DNA of 64,000 nucleotides from Sphingomonas faeni (lineage in GTDB: Bacteria > Pseudomonadota > Alphaproteobacteria > Sphingomonadales > Sphingomonadaceae). Below are positions 49,549 to 57,053 of the stretch, one piece after another. The DNA lies in assembly GCF_003053745.1 (NCBI RefSeq), contig NZ_QAYE01000010.1:62001-126000 (forward strand), read 5' to 3'. How positions within the stretch are numbered: the first letter of the stretch is position 1; each line of letters opens with the position of its first letter. The position numbers were made by a program, and so were the translations under genes. The notes beneath the pieces are model-generated. The model searched no databases, was not told where the DNA came from, and worked only from the letters and a program-made list of their open reading frames with translations.

Positions 49549-50019
49549 TTAATCCTCGCGCGACACCTTCTCGTTACGCTCGTGCCGCTCCTGCGCCTCG
49601 ACCGTCATCGTCGCGATCGGTCGTGCCTCAAGCCGCGCAAGGCTGATAGGCTCGCCGGTAACTTCGCAATAGCCATATTCGCCTTCGTCGATCCGCCGGA
49701 TTGCGGCTTCGATCTTGGAGACGAGTTTGCGTTGACGGTCGCGCGTGCGCAGTTCGATCGACCAGTCGGTTTCGCTCGATGCACGATCGGTGAGATCCGC
49801 CTCACGTAGCGAATCGACCTGCAACTGCGAAAGCGTTTCCTGCGACTCCCGCAGGATCGATTCCTTCCATGCCTGAAGCTTGCGGCGGAAATACGCCTGC
49901 TGCTTCAAGCTCATGAACGGCTCGTCCGCGTCTGGACGATAGCCATCCTCACCGCTGTCGTTGGCGGCATCTCGACTGGAATTCCCGGTATCGTCCACAC
50001 GATTCATTACGGTCGCCAT
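49549..50019 (-). CDS. dksA: DksA-family RNA polymerase-binding regulator
   Basis: 156 residues. A coiled-coil (about 40-110, with LKQQAYFRRKLQAWKESILR) carries the acidic tip DLTDRASSETDW, and a C-terminal zinc-finger-like part has YGYCEVTGEPISLARLEARP. Only one of the four zinc cysteines of E. coli DksA remains, as in other alphaproteobacterial DksA proteins; these still act with ppGpp at promoters, but redox sensing is lost. Start taken at ATG 50019. The gene lies between PilZ and a Ser-rich protein gene, divergent from the latter. Confidence 0.92.
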   Translation of the reverse strand: MATVMNRVDDTGNSSRDAANDSGEDGYRPDADEPFMSLKQQAYFRRKLQAWKESILRESQETLSQLQVDSLREADLTDRASSETDWSIELRTRDRQRKLVSKIEAAIRRIDEGEYGYCEVTGEPISLARLEARPIATMTVEAQERHERNEKVSRED

Positions 50020-50426
50020 ACCACTCTCCCTCTGGCCCCGTCGCATCAGCCTCGCTGATTTCCAGGGACCGCCCCCAAATGGTGAAAGCGCCTATAGTCT
50101 CACGGGCGGGGGACCACAAGCGACAGGACTTGCGCATTCCACCTACTCGCCGACATTTTATTGCGGCCGCGGCGGTATCAATTTTACGACCGCAGTTCGA
50201 CCTTACGCATCTTGGTGCAAGGCACGCGGTGCGGACTCTGTCCCACCACGGCACGTTAACGATGGCCTGCCTTCCTCGTGATGAGTAAATCCTCGTTTAA
50301 CCATCTCGGATGTGGTTAAGCTACTTGCGCTTAACGCTTTGTTTTGCAGTTAGTCGGATAGCAGTTCCGAATACTGCGTACGGGGATCCGGCAACACGAG
50401 GGTGCCGGCAACGAAAGAGTGACGAT
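50020..50426. other. Intergenic leader between dksA and the Ser-rich protein gene
   Basis: 407 bp. It includes a dksA promoter region, a possible CtrA-type site at 50286-50302 and a stem-loop CCGGCA-N9-TGCCGG at 50388-50408, 18 nt before the Ser-rich gene start. A GCAGT...ACTGC pairing lies just upstream of the stem-loop. No gene or riboswitch class is recognised. Confidence 0.55.
50286..50302 (+). promoter_or_regulatory. Possible CtrA-binding site upstream of the Ser-rich protein gene
   Basis: TAAA-N7-TTAACC is one base off the consensus and sits about 125 nt upstream of the gene start, within a cluster of TTAA motifs (TTAACG near 50265, GGTTAAG near 50314, CTTAACG near 50330). Confidence 0.35.
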
Positions 50427-51512
50427 ATGTCGGTGAGGATGGCCCTGGCGAAATTGTGCGCGTGCGCGTGCGGTGGCGCTTTGATCGGCGGCGGTGCGGT
50501 GCATATCGCCGAGCGCCCACAGCGAACCGCCAATACTAAGCGAGTCCTCGTCAAACGAGTCGCGCGACCACAGATCGCCGCCGTGACTCGGCCGCGCGTC
50601 CGGCGCGTCGTCACCACGACTCGCCAGACGTGCGCGCCAACGGTGGTGACGGTCGCGAACGCGGCCCCTGTCCCGGTTCCGGTTGGCGATGGCTATATCG
50701 GTGGCGGCGGCGCAGGCCCTGCCCCGGTCGTCGTCGGCGGCAGCGGCGGATTTTTCGGTACGCCCGGCGGATTTGGCGGCGGGTTCGGTGGTGGCTTTGG
50801 CGGCGGCTTCGGTGGCAGCGGCGGATCGAGCGGGAGCATCGTCATCTCCTCGACGTCGAGCGGCGGATCGACCTCGACCGGCGGATCGTCGACCAGCAGC
50901 GGCGGGTCTTCGACCTCAAGCGGCGCGTCTTCGACATCGAGCGGCGGGTCTTCGACCAGCACGGGTGGCGCGACCATTTCCAGCACCTCGTCGACCGGTG
51001 GATCCAGCGGCAACGTATCGTCCGCGTCGGGTGGCTCGAGCGGCAACGTATCGTCCGCATCGGGTGGCTCGAGCGGCAACGTATCGTCGGCATCGGGTGG
51101 ATCAAGCGGCGACGTGTCGTCCTCGACCAGCAGCGCATCGTCGGCATCGTCCGCCTCCTCCGCGTCCTCGGCCAGCAGCGGCAGTTCGTCCGGGTATGGA
51201 TCGAGCAGCAAGGGTTGGGGATCGAGCGGCGGCTGGAACTCGACCGGTGGCTGGAGCTCGAACGGATCGTCCGGCAGTTCCGCATCGTCGGGCAGCAGTG
51301 GCTCGTCCTCAAGCGGATCGAGTGGTTCGAGCGCGAGCAGTGCCAGCAGCGCATCGAGCGCGAGCAGCGCGAGTTCGAGTGGCAGCACGGGATCGAGCGG
51401 CGGTCCGCCGGCACCCGTTCCCGCTCCGCCGATGGTGCTGCTGTTCGGTGCGGCAGCCGCCGCGCTCGTCGCGCGCAAGCGTTTCGCCAAAACGAAAGCG
51501 GTTGCAGCTTAA
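50427..51512 (+). CDS. Serine/glycine-rich repeat protein with PEP-CTERM-like sorting tail
   Basis: 361 residues. N-terminal hydrophobic start (MSVRMALAKLCACACGGALI) and a basic region lead to a Gly/Phe stretch (FGGGFGGGFGGG) at about 110-120, then roughly 220 residues that are mostly Ser, Gly, Ala and Thr. This includes an 11-residue unit GGSSGNVSSAS repeated three times and a 7-residue TSSGGSS unit. The C-terminus PAPVPAPPMVLLFGAAAAAL followed by VARKR is a PEP-CTERM-like exosortase tail (Pro motif, hydrophobic helix, basic end). It is probably an exported, perhaps glycosylated, surface or biofilm protein. No exosortase gene is in the window. Confidence 0.8.
   Translation: MSVRMALAKLCACACGGALIGGGAVHIAERPQRTANTKRVLVKRVARPQIAAVTRPRVRRVVTTTRQTCAPTVVTVANAAPVPVPVGDGYIGGGGAGPAPVVVGGSGGFFGTPGGFGGGFGGGFGGGFGGSGGSSGSIVISSTSSGGSTSTGGSSTSSGGSSTSSGASSTSSGGSSTSTGGATISSTSSTGGSSGNVSSASGGSSGNVSSASGGSSGNVSSASGGSSGDVSSSTSSASSASSASSASSASSGSSSGYGSSSKGWGSSGGWNSTGGWSSNGSSGSSASSGSSGSSSSGSSGSSASSASSASSASSASSSGSTGSSGGPPAPVPAPPMVLLFGAAAAALVARKRFAKTKAVAA
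50995..51125 (+). repeat. Tandem repeats inside the Ser-rich protein gene
   Basis: A 33-bp unit coding for GGSSGNVSSAS is repeated three times almost exactly and a fourth time in altered form (GGSSGDVSSST). Third-position changes are few, so the units are recently duplicated. Length variation between strains is likely. Confidence 0.8.
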
Positions 51513-51532
51513 CCTCTGGAACTTCGCATAGA

Positions 51533-51567
51533 AAAGGCCCCGCCGGAGATCCTCCGACGGGGCCTTT
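51533..51567. terminator. Intrinsic terminator, bidirectional
   Basis: AAAGGCCCCG and CGGGGCCTTT form the main stem with an inner CGGAG/CTCCG stem and ATC loop; A/T runs on both sides let it serve both strands. It lies between the Ser-rich protein gene and the convergent host-attachment gene. Confidence 0.9.
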
Positions 51568-51581
51568 CTCTTGATCTGCGA

Positions 51582-52022
51582 TCAGGCGTTCATGAGGGCC
51601 TTCTCGATGTCCTTGATCGGGTGCCCGGTCAGGTCCTTGTCGAGTTCGCCCTTGAGGCGGCTGGTGACTTCCTTGTGGTAGTGCTTGCGCAGTTCGCCGA
51701 GCGTCTTCGGCGGCGCGATCACGATCAGCGAGTCATACTTGTTCTTCAGCGCACCGGTCTTCAGGAAGTCGGCCGCGTCGGCCGCGAAGCGATCTTCCTC
51801 GATCTGGTGGAAATCGGTCGGTTCCACCGAGCTCTGCACGCCACCCTGTGGCGACGAGGCGCGGCCTGCTGAGTCGGTCGCCTGGTCGCGCGTCGCCGGA
51901 TTGTCCTGCTCCTGCGCCTTTTCGACGACGAGATTGGGGAACTCGGCGTCCCCCTCGTTGCGCAGGAACAGCATTTTCCGGCCGTCCGCGACGAGCACGA
52001 CGGAGTTGTGGGGAAGATGCAT
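51582..52022 (-). CDS. Host-attachment-family protein
   Basis: 146 residues matching the family called proteins required for attachment to host cells (AtsE-like): VVLVADGRKMLFLRNEGD at the N-terminus, a variable middle, and SLIVIAPPKTLGELRKHYHK near the C-terminus. The fold resembles a release-factor/archaeal eRF1 domain. No signal is seen, so it may act in the cytoplasm; the name reflects a plant-attachment phenotype in Agrobacterium relatives. It ends by the bidirectional terminator and is divergent from serS. Confidence 0.88.
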   Translation of the reverse strand: MHLPHNSVVLVADGRKMLFLRNEGDAEFPNLVVEKAQEQDNPATRDQATDSAGRASSPQGGVQSSVEPTDFHQIEEDRFAADAADFLKTGALKNKYDSLIVIAPPKTLGELRKHYHKEVTSRLKGELDKDLTGHPIKDIEKALMNA

Positions 52023-52125
52023 GCGTGTCTCTCCTTTTCGCTATGCGTATGCGGGGTGAACGCGCCGCGTGCCGGGGAGGTTGCGCTGCCTTGCGTACGC
52101 CCCCGCCGGTCGGCATAGCCCGACC

Positions 52126-53403
52126 ATGCACGACATACGCCTGATCCGCGACGATCCCGCCGCCTTCGACGCCGCCCTCGCCAAGCGGGGTGTCGCACCG
52201 CAGTCCGCCTCGCTGGTGACGCTCGACGAGCAGCGCCGCGCGACGATCGCGGACTCGCAGACCGCGCAGACCCGCCGCAACGAACTGTCGAAGGCGATCG
52301 GCCAGGCCAAGGCACAGAAGGACGAGGCCAAGGCGCAGGCTTTGATGGCTGAAGTCGCGAGCCTGAAGGAGGCGCTGCCGGCACTCGAAGCCGACGAGGC
52401 ACGGCTCGGTGGCGAACTCCAGTCCATGCTGGCGGCGATTCCGAACCTTCCCGCCGCCGACGTGCCCGAGGGCGGCGGCGAGGACGACAACGCGCTCGTC
52501 CACACCCGTGGAACCCCGACGACCTTCGCGTTCACGGCGCGCGAGCACGACGCGATTGGTCCTGCGATCGGCCTCGACTTCGAGACCGGCGCGGCGATGT
52601 CAGGCGCGCGCTTCACGTTGGTCCGCGGGCCGGCCGCCAAGCTGCAACGCGCGCTCGGCCAGTTCATGCTCGATCACGTCGCCGAAGCAGGCTTCGAGCA
52701 GGTCTCGCCGCCGCTTCTTGTCCGCGACGAAGCAGTATTCGGCACCGGCCAACTGCCCAAGTTCTCCGAGGACTTGTTCCGGACAACCGATGGTCGCTGG
52801 CTGATCCCGACTGCCGAGGTGAGCCTCACCAACATCGTTCGCGAGCAGATCCTGAGCGAAGCCGAACTGCCGCTGCGCTTCACCGCGCTGACGCCGTGCT
52901 TCCGTTCCGAGGCAGGCGCCGCGGGTCGCGATACGCGCGGCTACATCCGCCAGCATCAATTCGACAAGGTCGAGATGGTCTCGATCGTCACCCCCGACAT
53001 GTCCGAGGCCGAGCACGAGCGCATGACCGCGTGCGCGGAGGGCGTGCTCGACGCGTTGCAGCTACCGTTCAGGCGGATGCTCCTATGCACCGGCGATATG
53101 GGTTTCACCGCGGCACGCACCTACGATCTCGAAGTCTGGCTGCCGGGCCAGGCGCGCTACCGCGAGATCAGCAGCGTCTCGACCTGCGCCGACTTCCAGG
53201 CGCGCCGGATGAACGCGCGGTATCGGCCCGAGGGCGAGAAGGGCACGCGGTTCGTCCACACGCTCAACGGCTCGGCGCTCGCAGTCGGGCGGACGCTGGT
53301 CGCGGTGCTGGAGAATTATCAGCAGGAGGACGGGTCGGTCGCGGTTCCCGCCGTGCTCCAGCCATATCTTGGCGGGCTGACCGTCCTGGAGCCGAAGCGC
53401 TGA
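52126..53403 (+). CDS. serS: Seryl-tRNA synthetase
   Basis: 425-residue class II enzyme charging tRNA-Ser. The N-terminal coiled-coil arm (about 30-105) is followed by a catalytic core with QVSPPLLVRDEAVFGTGQLP, PTAEVSLTNI, the motif 2 loop FRSEAGAAGRDTRG and the motif 3 region FVHTLNGSALAVGRTLVA. The ATG at 52126 gives the normal N-terminus. Its stop is fused to the surE start (TGATG). Confidence 0.98.
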   Translation: MHDIRLIRDDPAAFDAALAKRGVAPQSASLVTLDEQRRATIADSQTAQTRRNELSKAIGQAKAQKDEAKAQALMAEVASLKEALPALEADEARLGGELQSMLAAIPNLPAADVPEGGGEDDNALVHTRGTPTTFAFTAREHDAIGPAIGLDFETGAAMSGARFTLVRGPAAKLQRALGQFMLDHVAEAGFEQVSPPLLVRDEAVFGTGQLPKFSEDLFRTTDGRWLIPTAEVSLTNIVREQILSEAELPLRFTALTPCFRSEAGAAGRDTRGYIRQHQFDKVEMVSIVTPDMSEAEHERMTACAEGVLDALQLPFRRMLLCTGDMGFTAARTYDLEVWLPGQARYREISSVSTCADFQARRMNARYRPEGEKGTRFVHTLNGSALAVGRTLVAVLENYQQEDGSVAVPAVLQPYLGGLTVLEPKR

Positions 53404-54167
53404 TGCGGATCCTGCTGACCAACGACGATGGCTATCACGCGCCCGGTCTCAAGGTGCTGGAGACGATCGCCCGGACCTTGTCCGACGACGTCTGGATCGT
53501 CGCACCCGCCGAGGAACAATCGGGCGCCGGGCATTCGCTCACGCTGTCGCGGCCGATCCGGGTGCGGAAGCATGGCGAGAAGCGGTATGCCGTCGCGGGC
53601 ACGCCGACCGATGCCGTGATGATGGCGCTCGCAAAGATCATGAAGGATTGCCCGCCGGACTTGATCCTGTCCGGCGTAAACCGGGGCGCGAACCTCGCCG
53701 AGGACGTCACCTATTCCGGCACCGTCTCGGCGGCGATGGAGGGCGCGCTGGGCGGCATCCGGTCGATCGCGCTTAGCCAGATCTACAGCCGTGAGGGCAT
53801 GGGGGACAGCGTGCCGTTCGAGGCTGCCGCGGCTTGGGGTGAGCGCGTGTTGCGGCCGCTGGTCGACGCACCACTGGCCCCGCGCACGCTGGTCAACATC
53901 AACTTTCCCGCTGTCCCCGCCGATGCGGTGAAGGGCGTTCGCGTCGTCGGCCAGGGTTTCCGTGATTATGGCCGGTTGCAGATCGTCAGCAACACTGATC
54001 CACGCGGCTACGAATATCACTGGTTCGCGCTTGGCCGGACCGTCGAGACGCCGGCGCACGCGACCGATCTGGAAGCGACGGCGGCGGGGTACGTCTCGGT
54101 CACGCCGCTGCACCTCGACCTCACGCATTTTGAGTCGCTGGATACGCTGACGCAGGCCTATCGTTGA
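53403..54167 (+). CDS. surE: 5'/3'-nucleotidase SurE
   Basis: 254 residues. Metal-site motifs LLTNDDGYHAPG (about 4-15) and SGVNRGANLAEDVTYSGTVS (about 86-105) define SurE, which dephosphorylates nucleoside monophosphates and survives stationary-phase stress. Start ATG at 53403 shares one base with the serS stop, and its stop meets the LysM/LytM lipoprotein start in the same way, a conserved surE-nlpD order seen in many proteobacteria (usually with pcm and rpoS). Confidence 0.97.
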   Translation: MRILLTNDDGYHAPGLKVLETIARTLSDDVWIVAPAEEQSGAGHSLTLSRPIRVRKHGEKRYAVAGTPTDAVMMALAKIMKDCPPDLILSGVNRGANLAEDVTYSGTVSAAMEGALGGIRSIALSQIYSREGMGDSVPFEAAAAWGERVLRPLVDAPLAPRTLVNINFPAVPADAVKGVRVVGQGFRDYGRLQIVSNTDPRGYEYHWFALGRTVETPAHATDLEATAAGYVSVTPLHLDLTHFESLDTLTQAYR

Positions 54168-55300
54168 TGCGGCGTGCGGGCGTCCTGGTTCCACTGGCGA
54201 CGCTCGCGCTGACCGCGTGCATTCCGCACGTCGATCGCCCCGCCGGCTACGGTAACCCGCCACAGCGTCCGTACCGTGATCCGCCGCCCCGCCGCGACGA
54301 TCCGCCGCGTCCCCGTGATGATTCGCCGCGCGAGGATACGCCGCCGCAGGACGTTTCCGGACAAGACACCGGTGAGGTCACCACCCTCCCCGCCCCGCGC
54401 CCCGCCTGGGAGGCACGCCCCGTCAGCGCCGATGCGAAGACGATCCACGACACGACCTATGTCGTCCGGCCCGGCGATACGTTGAGCCGCGTGGTCGATC
54501 GCAGCGGTGCGAGCCTCGAAGCGATCGCGCGCGCGAACGACCTCGAATCGCCCTATTCGATCCAAGCCGGCCAACGGTTGCAGATCCCCGGCGGCCGCTA
54601 TCACCAGGTCCGCCGCGGCGAGACCGGGATCGCGATCGCTCGCGCGTACGGTGTCGAATGGTCGCGCATCGTAGCCGCCAACGCGCTCGTCGAGCCCTAT
54701 GTGCTGCGCGCCGACCAGCGGATCCAGATCCCCGGCGACACCGGCGGCGGCACCGCCAGCGCCTCCGAGCGGGCGCAGGCGTTCACGCTCGACATTGACG
54801 ACATCCTGACCGGTGGCGAACCCGCACTCGCCAGCAACCAGGCGCCGGCAAGACCGATCGCGACGCCGCGGCGCGTGCTACCCTCCAACGCCGTCGTCAC
54901 CGCGCCGGCGCGTCTTGCGAGCGGCGGGTTCCTCTGGCCGGTAGACGGCAAGGTCGTGAAACGCTTCGGCCACGGCGCCAGCGGCGAACGTAACGACGGC
55001 ATCAAGATCGCCGTACCGGTCTCGACCCCGATCCATGCAGCGGCGGACGGCGTCGTCGCCTATGTCGGCGACGGCATCGCTGCGCTGGGCGGGCTAGTCA
55101 TCATCAAGCACGGCGGCGGCTGGACGAGCGTCTATGGCCACGCGTCGAAGCTGCTCGTGCAGCGTGGCCAGAGCGTGAAGCGAGGCCAGACGATCGCGCT
55201 GTCGGGCGACACTGGGTTTGCGGATCGCCCCGAACTGCACTTCGAGCTTCGCAAGGGGCGGACTCCGGTGGATCCAACGTCGCAATTGCCTCGAACGTGA
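54167..55300 (+). CDS. nlpD: NlpD-like lipoprotein with two LysM domains and degenerate LytM domain
   Basis: 377 residues. Lipobox LALTAC near residue 18, a Pro/Asp/Arg-rich linker (about 25-80), LysM 1 (TYVVRPGDTLSRVVDRSG) and LysM 2 (YHQVRRGETGIAIARAYG), and a C-terminal M23/LytM domain. In the latter the zinc site is broken: where active enzymes have HxxxD the text reads ERNDGIKIA, and only one His of the second pair (LHFEL) is left. Like E. coli NlpD it is probably a non-enzymatic activator of murein amidases during division. ATG 54167 overlaps the surE stop. Confidence 0.92.
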   Translation: MRRAGVLVPLATLALTACIPHVDRPAGYGNPPQRPYRDPPPRRDDPPRPRDDSPREDTPPQDVSGQDTGEVTTLPAPRPAWEARPVSADAKTIHDTTYVVRPGDTLSRVVDRSGASLEAIARANDLESPYSIQAGQRLQIPGGRYHQVRRGETGIAIARAYGVEWSRIVAANALVEPYVLRADQRIQIPGDTGGGTASASERAQAFTLDIDDILTGGEPALASNQAPARPIATPRRVLPSNAVVTAPARLASGGFLWPVDGKVVKRFGHGASGERNDGIKIAVPVSTPIHAAADGVVAYVGDGIAALGGLVIIKHGGGWTSVYGHASKLLVQRGQSVKRGQTIALSGDTGFADRPELHFELRKGRTPVDPTSQLPRT

Positions 55301-55302
55301 AT

Positions 55303-55387
55303 CTCCCCTCCCGCTTGCGGGAGGGGGCGGGGGAGGGCATGGGGGCGAGGAAGCCCCTCACCTAACCCCTCCCGCAAGCGGAAGGGG
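55303..55387. repeat. Palindromic repeat pair, CCCTCCCGC type
   Basis: CCCTCCCGCTTGCGGGAGGG and CCCTCCCGCAAGCGGAAGGG form the inverted pair, with GGGCGGGGGAGGGC/CCCCTCACCTAA arms. It occupies the space between nlpD and tyrS and belongs to the family at 42525-42637. Confidence 0.78.
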
Positions 55388-55400
55388 AACGAGACGCACC

Positions 55401-56624
55401 ATGACCTACCAGTCCGACCTGCTCACCACGCTGACCTCGCGCGGCTATGTCCACCAGATGACCGACGCGGCCGCGCTCGATGCGCTCGCCGGCAAGCAAG
55501 TCGTGCCCGGCTATATCGGCTTCGATCCGACCGCGCCGTCGCTCCACGTCGGCAGCCTCGTCCAGATCATGCTGCTCCGCCGGCTCCAGCAGACCGGGCA
55601 CAAGCCGATCGTCCTGATGGGTGGCGGCACCGGCAAGATCGGCGACCCCAGCTTCAAGGACGAAGCGCGCAAGCTGCTCGGCGAAGACGGAATCAAGGCC
55701 AACGTCGCCTCGATCCGGCGAATCTTCGAACGCTTCCTGACCTTCGGTGACGGCCCCACCGACGCCGTGATGCTCGACAATGCCGAGTGGCTCGACGCGC
55801 TCGAATACATCCCGTTCCTGCGCGATGTCGGCCAGCATTTCTCGGTCAACCGGATGCTCGCGTTCGATTCGGTCAAGCTCCGCCTCGACCGCGAACAGTC
55901 GCTGAGCTTCCTCGAATTCAACTACATGATCCTCCAGGCGTACGACTTCCTCGAACTGTCGCGCCGCGCCGAATGCCGGTTGCAGATGGGCGGCTCGGAC
56001 CAGTGGGGCAACATCGTCAACGGCATCGAACTCGCGCGTCGGATGGACTCGACCGAGGTCTACGGCGTCACCACCCCGCTGATCACGACCGCGGACGGCG
56101 GCAAGATGGGCAAGACGATGTCGGGTGCTGTCTGGCTGCACGAGGACCAGTTGCCGCACTTCGATTACTGGCAGTTCTGGCGCAACACCGACGACCGCGA
56201 CGTCGGCCGCTTCCTGAAGCTGTTCACCGACCTCCCGCTCGACGAGATCGCGCGTCTCGAAGCGCTCGAGGGCGCGGAGATCAACGCCGCCAAGATCGTG
56301 CTTGCCAACGAAGCGACCGCAATGTGCCGTGGTCGGGATGCCGCCGAACAGGCCGCCGAGACTGCGCGGAAGACGTTCGAGGAAGGCGCGTCGGGCGGCT
56401 CGCTGCCGAGCTACGCCGTTTCCGGTGGCTCGATCGGTGTCGTCGAGGCGCTGGTGGGACTGGGCTTCGTTGCCTCCAACGGCGAGGCGCGACGGAAGAT
56501 CGCCGAGGGCGCGGTGCGTGTCGATGGCGAGGCCGTCCGCGAGCCGACCACCAGCATCGACGTCGCGTCGCCCGTACGGCTCAGCCTCGGCAAGAAACGA
56601 CATGGGATGCTAACCCCCTCATAA
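55401..56624 (+). CDS. tyrS: Tyrosyl-tRNA synthetase
   Basis: 407-residue class I enzyme. HIGH-type motif APSLHVGSL (about 48-56), GGGTGKIGDPSFK, LQMGGSDQWGNI and the KMSKS-equivalent GGKMGKTMSG are present; the C-terminal S4 RNA-binding domain (about 345-405) includes ASNGEARRKIAEGAVRV. The family with KMGKT is the TyrRS type found in alphaproteobacteria. ATG 55401 starts shortly after the repeat pair. Confidence 0.97.
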   Translation: MTYQSDLLTTLTSRGYVHQMTDAAALDALAGKQVVPGYIGFDPTAPSLHVGSLVQIMLLRRLQQTGHKPIVLMGGGTGKIGDPSFKDEARKLLGEDGIKANVASIRRIFERFLTFGDGPTDAVMLDNAEWLDALEYIPFLRDVGQHFSVNRMLAFDSVKLRLDREQSLSFLEFNYMILQAYDFLELSRRAECRLQMGGSDQWGNIVNGIELARRMDSTEVYGVTTPLITTADGGKMGKTMSGAVWLHEDQLPHFDYWQFWRNTDDRDVGRFLKLFTDLPLDEIARLEALEGAEINAAKIVLANEATAMCRGRDAAEQAAETARKTFEEGASGGSLPSYAVSGGSIGVVEALVGLGFVASNGEARRKIAEGAVRVDGEAVREPTTSIDVASPVRLSLGKKRHGMLTPS

Positions 56625-56731
56625 TAGAGGCATTCTCGTTTCGAAGAACGCCGCGTTAAGTATCACCGTTCGTATCGGGTTCACGCCGCGCGCCGTACAC
56701 CGGCGGGATGGTTATTCCAGGGGAGCGATCG

Positions 56732-57049
56732 ATGCCACGCTACGCAATGGCCGTTCGCGATGCGCGCGGCGAGCCCCGCGACGAAGTGATGCACCGCACG
56801 CATGCGCTCGACGGCGACGATCGCACGATCAAGCTGGTGCTGGTCAACATGTCCGCCAACGGCCTGATGGCACGGTGCGACGGCGATCCGGCGGCCGGCA
56901 GCCGCCTGCGGATCCGCCTGCCCGTTCTCGGCTATGTCGACGCGGTGGTACGATGGTCGCTCGGCGGTCGGGTCGGCTGCGAGCTCGAACGGACGATCCC
57001 GCTCGCCGACTATTACACGATGCTCATGGTGATGACCCGCAACAGCTGA
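56732..57049 (+). CDS. PilZ-domain protein
   Basis: 105 residues: a loop before LVLVNMSANGLMARCDGD corresponds to the PilZ second motif (N/D-x-S-x-x-G) and AVVRWSLGGRVGCELE is the following barrel strand. The N-terminal RxxxR arginines are not obvious, so c-di-GMP binding is less certain than for the other PilZ gene. ATG 56732 follows GGGGAG 8 nt upstream. Convergent with recG. Confidence 0.8.
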   Translation: MPRYAMAVRDARGEPRDEVMHRTHALDGDDRTIKLVLVNMSANGLMARCDGDPAAGSRLRIRLPVLGYVDAVVRWSLGGRVGCELERTIPLADYYTMLMVMTRNS

Positions 57050-57053
57050 CGGA

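Noticed and set aside
50388..50408. Riboswitch before the Ser-rich gene
   Set aside because: Only a simple stem-loop can be seen; no match to known c-di-GMP, SAM or other riboswitch cores.
50880..51400. CRISPR-like short repeats
   Set aside because: Repeats are in frame within one coding gene, without regular unique spacers or cas genes.
53403..55300. Presence of rpoS or pcm after surE-nlpD
   Set aside because: The next gene is tyrS; neither rpoS nor pcm is in the window, as expected for alphaproteobacteria lacking RpoS.
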